DNA from: Combretum micranthum | Lineage: Eukaryota; Streptophyta; Magnoliopsida; Myrtales; Combretaceae | Assembly (NCBI GenBank): GCA_024138025.1 | Contig: JAMXBD010001246.1 | Span: 1 to 64,000 of the forward strand | DNA: 64,000 nucleotides | Reading direction: 5' to 3' | Shown: positions 45,070 to 57,439 of the stretch, piece after piece | Layout of the letters: every line of letters starts with the position of its first letter | How positions within the stretch are numbered: the first letter of the stretch is position 1 | Notes under the pieces: model-generated | Told to the model about the DNA's origin: nothing | Seen by the model: only the letters and a program-made list of their open reading frames with translations | The model's database searches: none | Translations under genes and position numbers: made by a program

Positions 45070-45634
45070 GAAGAAGGTCTAAAATCTCACCAACCCATAT
45101 CTTTATATATATTGTAGAAATTATACAAACATTAATTATATTGATAAAACTCATTAATAAACAAGTAAATTGCTTAAAAAACAATGATCGATATGTTCTT
45201 GCTACTTGGTTGAAAATTACTACTCCTGAGGATGTCCTCATCACATCACAACATCATTAGACCATCTTCCTCACATTTAATACAGAGGCAAACTTGGAAC
45301 TTGAGATGTATGCCCCCACCCTGGCAATCATCTCTTAATCAAATTCATTTATATATATATATTATTGAATTTCAAAATTATCAATATTGTTTTGATTGAT
45401 TTATTTTTTTAAATTCATTGCAAATGCAAGTTTTTACACCAACCTAGGTGATAAGATTGCACTGTATTATTTCATATTGTATTATGTTTCTTGATTTATG
45501 AGGATGACTACTTTGGGTTGTCCATTCATGAAGGCAACATGCCTCGAAGACACATGTCTTAGAGAGCCCATAAGGATTCTAACACTAGTGTTGGAGAATC
45601 TTTAGGTGGTGGTAGTGTTTCACCTAAGTACCCC

Positions 45635-47790
45635 TGTCAGGCCTCAAAGGGTATCCTGGTCATGGTAACTTGCCACAAATGCCTATACCATTCATATAAG
45701 CGCTTGCAAAGTGTTTAACAAACATAAACTTAACAATAAACCATAAATTATGCAAATATGAGGCATTACATGTGTCGTCTTACAATCACATTGGCTATTA
45801 AACTTAACAAAATTACAGTGGATAATAAAAGTGTGCGTCTATCTGGCGAACCTTGAATATAGAAAGAGGTTATGGGGTAGCAAATATTTGTGCTCTCTCT
45901 CCTTGGAGGGATCTCCCAAAACATATAAAAATAGTTGGCTTATCGAGGTAATTTGGTTGGCCGGATTGCACACCTACCTTGGTTTAATTGCACAATTAGT
46001 CACACTATGAGGGAATGAGCAAAAGTCATGGCTTAGTAAGATGGGAGTGCAATTTCCTCATTACTATTCAACAAGCACAGGCAAGTAAGTTATCAAACAT
46101 ATGCTATTCATGATCAACCATATGCAATGCATTCATTGCATGCGACTTTCTGGTAACCAATGTGGAGTTTAGGATTTAAATCCTCATTTACCAAGGGTTT
46201 TGGGAATACATAGTTCCATCAACGTCCAGCCTGTCTAAGTTTAAAACACTTATATCATAAGCCTCGGGGTATTTTAAATGCAGCCCCTCCTTGGGATACA
46301 TTAAATGCAATCTTAGGTTCGATTATCCAAATAATTCTTTTACCTCACGAATACCTTAAGTGAAGTCTGGAGGAGGCTCATGACACCTTAAATGTAGTCT
46401 TAAGCCAAGATCTCTTAAGACTTAAAATAAGACCTGAGACAATGGTTTGTCACGGATTTATAGTCTGCAACTTCCCTTGATCTGTTAGTTCATTCTATGA
46501 AGCTAGAATTTAAACTTAGCTTAACAAGTTTTTAAATGGGGGAATATATATCCTTAACTAAAACTTAATTCCTCCCATTTCATCATTGGATGATGATGAC
46601 CAAGGGTAATGCAATTTTATGCAATGTATGTCCAATTTTATTCACAACTTGATTGTGGTTAATATATTCTGGTTTATTGCTTAATATGCATTTTCTTCTA
46701 AACAAGATGATGTAGGAAAATACAATTTGCACACCAAACATACACAAGCAATTCATTCATAAATATTAAATGTGCTATAGATTATTAGCCCATTTTCCTC
46801 GCACATGCTAGTGGATGGATATATATATATATATAATACTAAATATCAAAACATTACTCTAATTTCCATTTACCATTTAGGTTGTTTGCCTATTTAGATT
46901 CATGAAATCAAATAGTCGTCTACCTTTTCTTTAACCAAAATTGCTTAATTGGAAACACTTTTATTTATGAGGTAAACTCACCTCGTGCAAGTCATTTTTT
47001 TTTTTTTTAATCTAGATTGCACCAAACAAGCTTGGAGGTCCCTTTTTTAGCTCAAGTCATCAATTCCTTTCATGTTTTGACCAGCTTACTGGTCTAAAAT
47101 GGACTAGCTCATCGGTATAAGCAATTTTCTTACTGGCTCGCTCGTGACTTTCTTCCCCATGCAACTTTTTAAAATTTTAAATATTGCATATTTTAGTTTC
47201 CTTTATTTTCAAGCAACACTATCATCGAAACACACCAAACATAGATTTAACAAGTTTAGACAGTAGATTATGCATTCAACAAGCAATAAAAATAATAAAT
47301 CATTGAAAGTTCCCACTCATCGAGGTTAGCCTATCAAATTAGTCAAAGTAATACGACGGTTTACCTAAATAATTGAAGGTTTCACCTATAATACACACAA
47401 AAAAACCCCTCTAAGCTTAAGGATTACAATGAAGTAAGTATAAACTAAAGTTTTATATAAAAAAATCTTATAAACGAATCAAATCTGTATAAATGTTGAT
47501 AAACTTGATGTTTGAGCTCGCCAAGAACTAATAACTAATAGAACTATATTAAACTTACTCTTGTTTTGAAAAGTGTAAAGTTAGGATCACAATGCAACTT
47601 GCACATTTCAAAATGGAGGTAGATTGTGAGAGTTATGATTTTTTTAAGTTTAAAGGTTTATGGAGGTTTCGTCGATCCTATTCCATAAGTTTTTGTCTAA
47701 GGAAAGCTTCTAGGATAAAGGAAATAGAAAAGAAGAAATCCGATAAAGTGAAAGGTATACACATAATATAGTTGATATGATGTTTTGGAT
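45635..47790. other. LTR-like tract next to the Mutator-like element
   Basis: It begins TGTCAGGCCTCAAAGGG and shares layout words with the solo LTR at 374-3841 (GGCTTAGTAAGATGGGAGTG here, CTAGCTTAGTGAGATATTCC there). At about 46240-46440 there are degenerate short repeats around CTTAAATGCAGTC. I infer an old LTR of a related Ty3 family. The right end is not defined and no target duplication was found. Confidence 0.4.
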
Positions 47791-47838
47791 GATAAATTGT
47801 ATTGGATAAGTTTCATCCTATGAGCATATTAATACATG

Positions 47839-47848
47839 GTATGGTATC
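47839..47848. repeat. Mutator-like element target-site duplication, left copy
   Basis: GTATGGTATC here is repeated exactly at 56307-56316. A 9-11-bp duplication is the hallmark of Mutator superfamily insertion. Confidence 0.85.
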
Positions 47849-48045
47849 GACTTTTTTGTAAAAATTGATTTTTTAAAAAATTAATTATTAAAATGGGACA
47901 CTAATGAAATTAATTACCAAAATAGGTCACGAAATTCGTACTTAGAAGATGCGAATTTGTTTTACTTATGTCGCATAGACTAGACATGCGGATCTTATAT
48001 GAGCATAATTCGCACATTAGAAATGCGAATCTTGTTTAATCATGT
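47849..48045. repeat. MULE left terminal inverted repeat with palindromic subterminal units
   Basis: The outer 75 bases are very AT-rich. Inside, about three units pair a GCGAAT/ATTCGC word with its partner across an A/T linker, for example ATTCGCACATTAGAAATGCG at about 48009-48028. Confidence 0.75.
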
Positions 48046-48799
48046 CCTTTCCTTTGCTGTTTCAACATATATACGTTTTTGACAACACCTATCATCAAAG
48101 CAATATAGTACATAAAAGATAGCTATAGTGTGAACAAATATATCAACTCGAAATAACTGTGTTAGCAAATACAACAACTCCAAACAGCTGAACATCGACA
48201 AATATATCTACTTCATACAATTGTAGTTTCAACAAACATTTCAACTCCATCATGCTTTTAATATAACATCTAATCTTCAAATCATCTAATTGACCTTTAG
48301 TGTTAGCATATATAGGAATATTGAAAGTTTTTAAGTGTTTACATTTAGTGTCCAATAAAAAAAAAAGTACCAGAAACAAATTTACACCCAACATCTAACG
48401 ATGTTGTCTTTTCTTTCTCTCATATAGTGCTTTACCATATTGTGTTGGTTCTCATTTTAGCTGTGAAAGACCGATATAACTATCTTTGTAACTCCTTCTC
48501 TTATGTTTGATGATGATGGATGTATAGGCTTCATAGGAGCAAGTGGAGTAATGTCTGCAGTAGTTGTATCTACAGGAGGTGTGCTATAGTTTATCAATGC
48601 AAATGAAGGCATACCTTGACTGTGACTAATACATGTATCTATATGATATGATGGAGAAGGCTGATGAGTAGGAGAGTGTTGATGAGGTTAAAAAGGACGA
48701 TGGCCCGGAGAATGTTGATGATTTAGAGAAGGCAAATCAATAATAGGAGGAGTCAGAGACCTATCTAATTATGCCTGTTTTGTTCCCTGGCAATGACCT

Positions 48800-50510
48800 C
48801 GATCACGACCTTATCATTAAGGACAAGTTAGAGGCATTTCTGGTGGTTCCTGCTACTGGTAATTTAATGGGTGCAATCTAATACCACCATATCCATATAA
48901 TAGTTGTCTAGCAGTTATAGCTCTAGCTCGTGTCTCCTTTAAACTATCATACTCCTTTATGCGAGTGAATGGACCTAATTGAAAGAAGAAAAAGATAACA
49001 AAATTATATAGACAGTAATGTTATAAATTTATAGATAGAGATTTTAAGACTAAAAGTTTGAAGTACTAATTGAAGCACTAAGGATAACACCAATTTGACC
49101 TATGTATCTCCTGGTCACACTATAGTACCATGGATAGTAATCTAGGGCAACTCTATGAGGTACCATGTCATCAAACTGTAATAGAACTATGTGCAATCGC
49201 CACTGCTTCTACTATTGAATATATGACTCATGTTTCTTTCTCCAACCCTCATCTATCTTCCCTCATAAATCTATACTGTAGAGGGAAGGTTGAGTGTCAC
49301 ACTATTGTGGGATATGTTGTATTCTACCAAATTTTTGAATAACTCTATCATGTAAGTGCATCTCTGCTATACAAAAATATAAGGGGAATGCGAGCTAGCC
49401 AAATATGGCTCCTCTATTTGCATATAGGTGGTAGTGACTTCGAATATTTGCAGTATATGGTAACCAATAAACCTGAATATGATAAATCAATATTAGTTTA
49501 TAAAAAGCACACATGCGTATTTATATAATTGATGAATAAAAAATTTTATACCTGATCTGGAGCTTGATTATCCAACAAATCTCGATACTCACATACTACA
49601 TGTGTAGCTATCTATATGACATCAAGTGTGTCATTCTAACAAGATGACAATGGTTCAGTACACTCTATCTTAGGATTGCACATGCGTGGTGCAATATATG
49701 GAAATCGATCCCAAGCCCATATCTAAACTAATATAATAGCTCCACCTATCTCTAATGTCGATCTATCTGTAGCTCAACAAAGATATCTAAAAAGCCATGT
49801 TAAACATTCGAACTCCTAACTATATCTACCTGTCCTCTCAAAGTCCTTTAAAAATGGAAGGAACATTAGATGTACCATGCTAGAGGACTTATCTACAAAA
49901 AGATTAAAGCCAATGGCCTGTAATAAAAATGCTTGTGTATACTACATGATGGGTAGCTCACTAGCATCAGGTGGTAAAGATCTAAAAGTTCATTTCAACC
50001 AATGAAATCTTCACCCGTCCACCTGATATATCCTTATCTATAGGTCTGGCACCTAATAATCTCTCACACTTATCATCCGGTCTTACAGATGTAGGACTGT
50101 AAGTACATCTCCATCAATAGGTAAAGCAAACTATACAACCACATCCTATAATGTGATAATCATTTCCCCATGAAGCATGGGAAAAGTATGTGTCTTTGGC
50201 CTTCACCTCTCTACAAGGATTGTAAGGGCCTAATCGATACTCCTATATTTCCTGCTTGTGCTAAAAATGGAGTGATGTGCTTGTCAGACTGGAGCTGCTT
50301 TGCATCACCTTCCTTTTTACATATTCTCGTCAATGACATATTAATGCTTGATTTATCTACATTCAGGTAAGTTATTAATTTATAATAAATTTATTTAATA
50401 ATAGCGAATGTTTATAAATGGTTATACATATTTGTCCCTATCTCCACCAAACAACCTCTAATCAATGAGTGTGAGAAGTGATCTATCTACTGGTCCTGTA
50501 TCCATCTACA
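48800..50510 (-). pseudogene. Plant mobile domain (PMD) gene inside the MULE (decayed)
   Basis: The minus strand starts with MDTGPVDRSLLTLID (about 50510-50465), a typical PMD-protein opening. It continues with RPKTHTFPMLHG and MIITL-DVVV-FALPIDGD (about 50205-50115), the strongly conserved core QYTQAFLLQAIGFNLFVDKS with SSMVHLMFLPFLKDFERTG (about 49950-49840), IGGAII and IWAWDRFPYIAPRMCNPK (about 49745-49675), then WLPYTANI, FPLYFCIAEMHLHDRVIQKF (about 49400-49340) and IHRSNWCYP (about 49115-49090). PMD (aminotransferase-like, MAIN/MAIL1 family) proteins act in plant gene silencing and genome stability, and also occur in transposons. Several Trp codons are TAG or TGA, and frames change near 50180 and 49900. 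Its position downstream of the transposase on the same strand suggests it travelled with the element. Confidence 0.8.
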
Positions 50511-50759
50511 TAACAAGTATTAAACATATCAAATTTAATAAATAATGTAACATGACAATTATAATGCAAAAGATGTATATCATATATTTCATTCATATAT
50601 TATATACTAAACCTTCTGTTTTTGTTAGTTTAGGACAGTTTCTTCTATTACGTCATTCTTTCCTACAAATTCCACAACAATTCTTCCATGGTTTTTCCTT
50701 GAGGTCCTTCTCATTATGGTACATCGTAGTCTTTCTACCTTTCTAGCATTTTCATCTGG

Positions 50760-52715
50760 TATTTCTAATTCTGGCTGTTTGCTCTTATCACTAATGGGAT
50801 GGAAGTTAGATTGGTAGTGTTGAAGTTGATTTCCCCAAAATTACCATTTAGTAATCTTTTATACCCCATCCATATACCATATTAATATATGTCATGGCTG
50901 CAAAAGCATGAGAATATGACATTCTATATGTTTGCAATTTATTAGAACTGCATTCATCCTTTAAAATGTTAACTATATAGCGATTTCCTCATTAAAACTA
51001 GATTTTGTCCTGTATACTCCCTTTTCAGCCTCAAATAAAATGTTACCATTCTTTATACCCTCTAAGGCTTCGTTGCCTAGTTCTTCAAAATATCTAACAT
51101 AATTGTAAAATATTTTTAAACGAAGAGATGATACAGGTAATGACCTTGTACCTTTCAATACTGCATTGTAACTTTCATTTAGTCATATACCCATATCTAA
51201 ATACCCCATCAAATCTTCGTGTCCACCTCTCTTTTGGAATATTTGCAAAGTAGTTTGGTGCATTTTGATTTCTTTTCTACACCTCATCCATGTAATACTA
51301 CCATTTTTTGTCTCGTGTCTGAAAGGCGAGAACACTTACAAGCCTTTCAATGCAACATTTATATTTCTTGTTAAAATTACTACTAACATGTTGTATGCAA
51401 AATCACTACTAACATGTTGTATGCAAAATCACCACTTTGCAAATGGAGGCCGTCATCCAATGGCTTTATTTTTTATTGTTGTTAATATGCCTGATTGTCT
51501 GTCTTACATTATACACAACATATTTTCATCTTGACGAGCACTAATAAGACATTGTTTCAATAGTGATGAAAACCAAGACCAAGATGAGCTAGATTCTCGA
51601 TCCTTTAATGCAAATGTGGTAGGGAGTATATGATTAGCACCATCCATGCTACATACAATTAGTAGACTATGAGGATATTTTCCATATAAGAAAGTGCCAT
51701 ATGTATTGATAACTGGTCTGCAATGGCAGAATGCTTAAATACATGGTTCAGATGCCTAAAAAACTTTACTAAGAGTTGAGTTATTATTTGTAGTAGTTGA
51801 CTATCCTTGCTAAAATGCCTCTGTATTGGCGTTACTCGTTTGAATGGCATTTAAGAATTTTGGAATTTCATTATATGATTTGTTCCAATTACTATATATA
51901 GATTCAATAGCTTTTTGCTTTCCACCCCAAACTTTCCTCTTTGTCACTACATACCCAAATGTGTCTTCTATAGTGCTTCATAGTGTATTCTTTACTAGAC
52001 CTAAAAAGCATTGTCCTAAGAAGATTTGATCCAACTGTGGATGGTCATGTTTAAGATTTTGATTGACACATGTGTGCTACCCTTCAACTATAATAATCAC
52101 AAAATCTGTGTCTATGCGCTTTTAACATGCCCGTAATCGCCATTTACATCTTCCTTTGTCTTGCTCTATGCAAACAATTCATTGCACCTTTTTAGTTGAC
52201 CTTTCAACACAATAATTATAGTAGTGCTTGATGTGGAATGTTTTCATTGGATATATCAAATCTAACTTCATTTAGAACTGCATTCCCTTTTTTTTTTAAT
52301 TCTTCACTAGAACTTATATCATTTGAAGTCAAATGTTCTCCTCATACAATATATAGCCATCACCAATATCCATCTTGCTTGGAAATGGAATTTGATCTTC
52401 AAAAGCTTCATGTCTTGGCTAAGCAATAGGAGTTTTTTGTGTAACAATGTTCACTTCAACATTTTTTGGAGAGTGAAGAGGTAGAGACTCATCATAAGAT
52501 GTTATTTCAAGCTTAAATCCATGACCAATATTTGTAGCGTCTTGATTAACTAGTTCATCATCTGAATTTGTATCCTCTAAATCACCCTCCATCTCCCTCT
52601 CATCTTCTTCTCTAATAGGTAGATTTTCTTCACTAATGTTGCGTTTTAACTTGGTAAAAAGTTGTTGAATACATAGAATTCTTGATTCTTTTGCTATTTC
52701 AAAAAGTACTTCCAC
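50760..52715 (-). pseudogene. MURA-type MULE transposase (decayed)
   Basis: An acidic N-terminal block (52715-52419) precedes the DDE core. The core begins at about 51719 with RPVINTYGTFLYGKYPHSLL, where the first catalytic Asp is Tyr (TAT at 51699-51701). CSMDGANHILPTTFALKDRE and SSSSWSWFSSLL follow, then a DRQSGI block with the second Asp (about 51500). After that comes NESYNAVLKGTRSLPVSSLR (about 51180-51120). A SWIM-type zinc finger follows at about 50945-50890, reading CSSNKLQTYRMSYSHAFAAM, with two of its three Cys replaced (Ser, Tyr) and the His kept. The domain order matches MURA/FAR1-type transposases. The protein would cut and join the element ends in the nucleus; this copy has lost catalytic and zinc residues. 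Confidence 0.8.
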
Positions 52716-52782
52716 ATCATCATCATCATCATTGATGGATTGTGTAATATATGAATAATTAATCTATAATGAAGGGTAAAGT

Positions 52783-54679
52783 TGTAATATAATGTTATTT
52801 AAGAGGGTATATTTTTCCTTAAACAAACATATTTGGACTTAAAGAAGTTATTCATGAAGAAAAAGAAAGGGAGGACTTAGGCCGGCTATAAGCTACCAGC
52901 TTTGACATGCAAGGCCGCCAGCTTTTATGGAAACACTGCCGGATTTATGCTAGCTTTGAAGCTTTAGAAAATTTGCAAGAAAATTTGTAAAAGACGATGG
53001 CGTATAAGGAAAGCCGGACTAAGGCCCCCAGTGTTCATAGTGAAAGCCACCAGCTTTCTACTAGCTTATGTGGTAATGTTACTTGATTCATGTTTAAGTC
53101 GCCCCTGAGCCGCCGGCTTATCCTCCAACCTATAGCTGACGAAAAATAATCTTCTTTCTTTTGTGCTAACGTTTCCAATCTCTATATATGTCCCTAGGTC
53201 TTTTGTTTCTTCCCCACATCTCTTCTTAAGTATAAACCCTAGGTAAGTGTGTTCTTCCCTTGTCCTTTCAATTAATCTTTTAGTATAATCCTTCTCATAA
53301 AGGTTATTTCTTTGGTTTGAGGAATCAAGTTTGTGGAGACAGTTTCATTGGAGAAAAGAACCTTAAATTGTGTTGGCGATTTGGTTCTATAATCAAAGAG
53401 GCATAAGATCTAAAGGTTTTAGGTAAGTATGAATCTATTCAAGCTTTGTAATTCTAAAGAAGTTATCTTTGCTAATAGTTTGATTTATTGATTTAGAATA
53501 TTAGGAATTGTGGAGAAAATTTGTGTTTTGGGGATTCTGTTGTCTTGTGAGCAAGAGGAAACAGGTGTGTGAATCTGTTATCGTAGATTTTATAATTTGG
53601 ATTGTGGATTTTAGGATTTATGGTTTAATTATGTGTTGGAAAATAGATTCTGATTTGAGATGTGTTGATAATCAGGAATTCTGGTGAAATTAGGGTTTCT
53701 AATCTTTTAAAAGGTTTTGTTGGTGAAATTAGAGTTTTGAAAGTGAATTCAAGTACGACTATACCATGTTTGTTGATTGTGCTTATAGGATTAGATTTAT
53801 AAAACTTGACCTAATTTTATTGGACTTTAATTGAATTGAGTGTTGCTTGTGATTGGTTTTGGTTTGTAAAGACCATGCAGAGTGTGATACTAACGCTGGC
53901 AACTTGATGATCCTTGTGTGGCGTTGTCCTGAGTGGAGTTACTCCTGAAGATGATTTCAGTAATTTATGAGTAGTGTGAGTGTGGTACCCCAGGGTGTGT
54001 GGGAGATTTCTAACACCATATATGTATGTAATTACCTATTTTTTGTATTAGATGTTTTAGGGAGTCATGTGATACTTTGGGTTTGGGACTAGTGTACAAT
54101 AGTTCTAGACTGTGTTGGTTGCAGGCTAATTAAAGATAACAAATTTATGATTGTTGCATTAGTTATTAAGTTGTATGTGATATTACTTGTTACTTGTTCA
54201 TATGCATGTGGTTTTGGTTTGGCGTACTAGACGTTTTTCGCTCAATCCTTATTCTTCTTTAGGTACAGGTGAAGATCTAATTGTGTATGATCTGATGGGT
54301 TATGATGTATTCGTGGACTACGAGGAGAGCGATAGTGGATTTGACCATCCTGCTGATAATTGGATTGGTTGGATTAGGGATGGTGATTTGAGAAAAAAAA
54401 CTATATTTGATTAGCTTTCTTTGAGACTTTTAATATTTTAAGGATTTTTTTTATTATGTTAAAGTTATGTTAAAGTTTGAATTTTTAGTTCATGATGTAG
54501 GTGAATTGAGGAAGTTTTATTTCTTTATAGTATTAAAGTTTTTAAAATAACCTTATTATGAGCAACGGGTGATACATGGTATATATATTTGTGGATTATA
54601 GTAACTTATAGCCTTAGTATGTCTATCTTTAGTAAGGACACGTAGCGAGCTGATAACACCTTTAGGTTAGGGTGTTACA
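52783..54679 (+). mobile_element. Solo-LTR-like insertion within the MULE
   Basis: About 1.9 kb begins near TGTAATATAATG and ends AGGTTAGGGTGTTACA, a 3' end common in chromovirus-type LTRs. It carries a CTATATATG promoter-like word (about 53186), then a CT-rich leader and TAAACCCTAGGTAAGT. There is no pol sequence. Flanking five-base repeats do not match (following bases AATTA), so the left boundary is uncertain. The first part (52870-53130) contains several repeated GCCGGC and CCAGCTTT words. Confidence 0.45.
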
Positions 54680-55890
54680 AATTATAACACAAATTATAAC
54701 CTTGATTATTTGCTATAAATGGCTGGCAGCCTATGAAATACTTCTACTTTACTTTTGTTAGAATCAACTCCAAGTATTGGACAAATGTTACTCAGTAACC
54801 CTCATATCCACAATCTTCTCTAATTTTGATGTTTTTTCATTGGTGCCTTGTCATAATAGACTCCATCTTCTCCATTCAAGATGTTGCCATGTGCATATAT
54901 TCGAAGTGTGATAAACACCTGCATCTTTGTTCACTAACTAGTAGCAATAATAAACATTTTGATTTTGATAATTGTTAGTCATTTCAAAGTAAAATGTGTT
55001 TTGATGGTTGAGTTTAAAAATCAAACTTTATATCTATTTCATCTTATGTTAGATAAGTCTATTCCCTCATAACAGATTTGTTTGTTTTCTCTCAACATGT
55101 GCCATGTGAAAGGTTTCATGTGATGGTTAATATCATTCTCAATTTTCTTTCATTTTGACAGTCAAGAAGCAATGAAGAGTACGAGTCATGGATTTGCATG
55201 GTCTTTCTAAACGAGGGCTTGTTAGTAGAAATTTACATATGCGACTATTGAACCTAACAACAATATCTAAATTAACATGCTTTCCTTAACACATTAGCTC
55301 TCCATAGCAATAATGATTGTCATAGACCATAATCAACATCTAGGAAAGGTTAATTGAACTTTAGACAAGCAAACTACAATCATCTAATCATAGTAGTGTA
55401 GTCTCCCAAAACACACACATTCACGACCTCACAACGACATAGACATAATCAAGAATCCAAGGGTATTACATTTAACCCTAAATTATATCCTTATTCACAA
55501 ACATAATAGTATAGTCACAATAGCATAGAGACATTGCTATGTACATGGATATGTATTGAGAGCAATGTACGAGAGAGATAGAATAATGCACTTGATTGAA
55601 GATTTCACCAAAGCAAAGATGTTTCAAATCGAAGATGCCATTGGAGCAATGTCGTTGTTCATTGAAGTAATGGGGAGAGAGAGAGAGAGAGAGAGAGAGA
55701 GGGTGTTGTCTAAGCTAGAGAGTGAGGGCACCGTTGGAGCTAAAAAGAAATCACAATGTCGGAGTAAAGAGAGAGAGAGAGTAAGAGCATGAAGTGAGAG
55801 TTGAGACCTTTTGTTTTTTGAATGCATGAAGAGAGAGGATATGGGTGGGTTGTTTAATTATGTAGCCCTATTTCACTCTTAGAAGAGGTG
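54680..55890 (-). other. MULE 5' region, CT-rich leader on the minus strand
   Basis: No ORF is supportable. On the minus strand the part near 55800-55560 is CT-rich (complement of GA repeats), like an untranslated leader of the transposase gene. It could also include captured host sequence, but I recognise none. Confidence 0.35.
55675..55701. repeat. (GA)n microsatellite
   Basis: A perfect GA run of about 27 bases lies inside the MULE 5' region. A second short run is at about 55768-55780. Confidence 0.95.
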
Positions 55891-55899
55891 TAACAATTG

Positions 55900-56306
55900 T
55901 GATTTGTATGTTGCGTATGCGTAACAACTATGATACACATGTTATAAGTGCGTAACATCCCTAATACGTAAGTTCAGCAACATTGGGTATGTTTGTTGGT
56001 AATTCGCATGTAGAACATGCATAACAAATGTGATTTGCCTTTACAACATGCATAGCACATGTGATGCACACGCGCTAAATGTGGGTTAGGGACAGGCAAG
56101 ATTCACATTTAGGAAATGAGCGACAACTTTGACATGCACATTGGAAATATGAATTAGTGTAAGACTGTACTTTCAACGAATGAATTTGTTCATGACTTAA
56201 CTCGTATCTTCAAGATGTGAATTTGGTGGTTTATTTTCATAATTAATTTGCTATGTGTCCTATTTTGGTAAATATTTTTTAAAAAGCTTATTTTGACCCT
56301 TCACTC
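55900..56306. repeat. MULE right terminal inverted repeat with expanded palindromic units
   Basis: The outer part mirrors the left end. Inside, at least six 24-30-base units contain pairs such as AATTCGCATGTAGAACATGC (about 56000-56019) and ATTCACATTTAGGAAATGAG (about 56101-56120). Each is an imperfect palindrome around a TTAGAA-like centre. Several CG positions are TG or CA, consistent with methylation decay. Confidence 0.7.
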
Positions 56307-56316
56307 GTATGGTATC
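56307..56316. repeat. Mutator-like element target-site duplication, right copy
   Basis: GTATGGTATC, identical to 47839-47848. Confidence 0.85.
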
Positions 56317-57430
56317 CTATTATAATAACACTTCCTATAATATTTTAGATGAAAACCTAGGTGCTTACTAAATTAAAAGGCCTAGCTACAATTTCTAATT
56401 GAAGCTTCTTAGTTTTTTTTTTTTAATTATTATATGGCATAGGTTAATATAAAATTAGGGTTTATGGGTTACAGAATTAGGGTCTTAGGTTGTAGAGTTA
56501 GGGTTTTGGGCATCATAAGGGCCGATCACTAACCGAACTACTTGTTAACTATCTAATCCTATATTCTGATTATTAAAATAAAAAATTACAAGGTATCACA
56601 GCCCCTTCAATTATGATTCTTGAACTTTCAATCTTAAATCTCTCAATCGCATGATTTGTCAAGCTCTGCTTTTTTGAAGCTTTTTTAGTGCGCCAAGTGC
56701 ATTCCTTGTTTTCATGTGTTTTGCAAATAAGTGATGATTATTTTGTTTCTCACTCTTTCTCTAAATTTTTTCATTTATTATCTTTTGTGCAGTTGATGTA
56801 CAAATCAATAATAGAGTTTGAGTCTATTAAATGACATAGTTGTTAATGAAAATAGTTTTTCCTTGAAAAAGTAACATATTTTCAAATATTTGACTAATTT
56901 TATCGAAATAATTTTCCTTTGTTTACAGTTTCGAGCTAACTTATATATTTTAAGTATAAAAGATGAAAAAAATATATATTATAATAAAAAATAAATCTAC
57001 TTAAAAGAAAAATATTAAAAGATTAATAATAAATATTTTTGGATAGTAATGATTGGTAGATAAACTCGCAAATCGATGAAAAAAGACTTACACATTTATT
57101 TTTCGTAAGTCATTTTTCGAAAAATAAGTTATGAAAAGACTATTTTGCTAAAATAAGAGAAAATATTTTTCATTAATTGTATCATTTTTTCTTAAATAAA
57201 TATGAAGAAATAAAAATACATTTTTCTGAAAAATATTTTTATTAAAATAAATGGGATAAATTAAATTTTTTTCAAATATCTAATTAAATTTTTTCCCCTA
57301 AAGTTTGGTTACCAAATTCAGCCTGGCATATTAAAAAGATACGAATTGAAAAAGAAAAAAGACCAGACAAAATCCTTATTTTAATCAGGTTTTTCTTATG
57401 GCCTGAAGGGGCTGAAAGGTCAGGGTATTC
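56317..57430. other. AT-rich intergenic DNA
   Basis: It has no supportable gene. Between 56800 and 57290 there is a block with imperfect repeats of TTTTTCG and AAAAATAAGTTA style, possibly a small inverted-repeat element. Its edges are not defined. Confidence 0.4.
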
Positions 57431-57439
57431 TACACTCTC

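Larger units (their letters stand above)
47849..56306 (-). mobile_element. Mutator-like element (MULE) with transposase plus plant mobile domain gene
   Basis: An 8.46-kb element is flanked by a perfect 10-bp direct repeat (GTATGGTATC). Its ends form long imperfect inverted repeats: the left end and the complement of the right end share TTTTTAAAAAAT, AAAAT-GG-ACA and AAATTAATTA in the same order over about 200 bp. Inside, on the minus strand, lie a decayed MURA-type transposase (about 52715-50760) and then a decayed plant mobile domain gene (about 50510-48800). A solo-LTR-like insertion (about 52783-54679) and a CT/GA-rich leader lie 5' of the transposase. Both genes have many stops and frame changes, so the element is non-autonomous now. 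Confidence 0.85.

Noticed and set aside
44945..45244. 99-codon minus-strand ORF with Ser-Leu repeats
   Set aside because: The repeat is just the translated (GA)n microsatellite.
49130..49342. Plus-strand ORFs opposite the PMD gene (also 50170-50370)
   Set aside because: The minus strand carries the conserved PMD motifs over the same bases; the plus frames are shadows.
55556..55827. Two opposite ORFs around a GA repeat
   Set aside because: They are inflated by the (GA)n run in the MULE leader; no domain.
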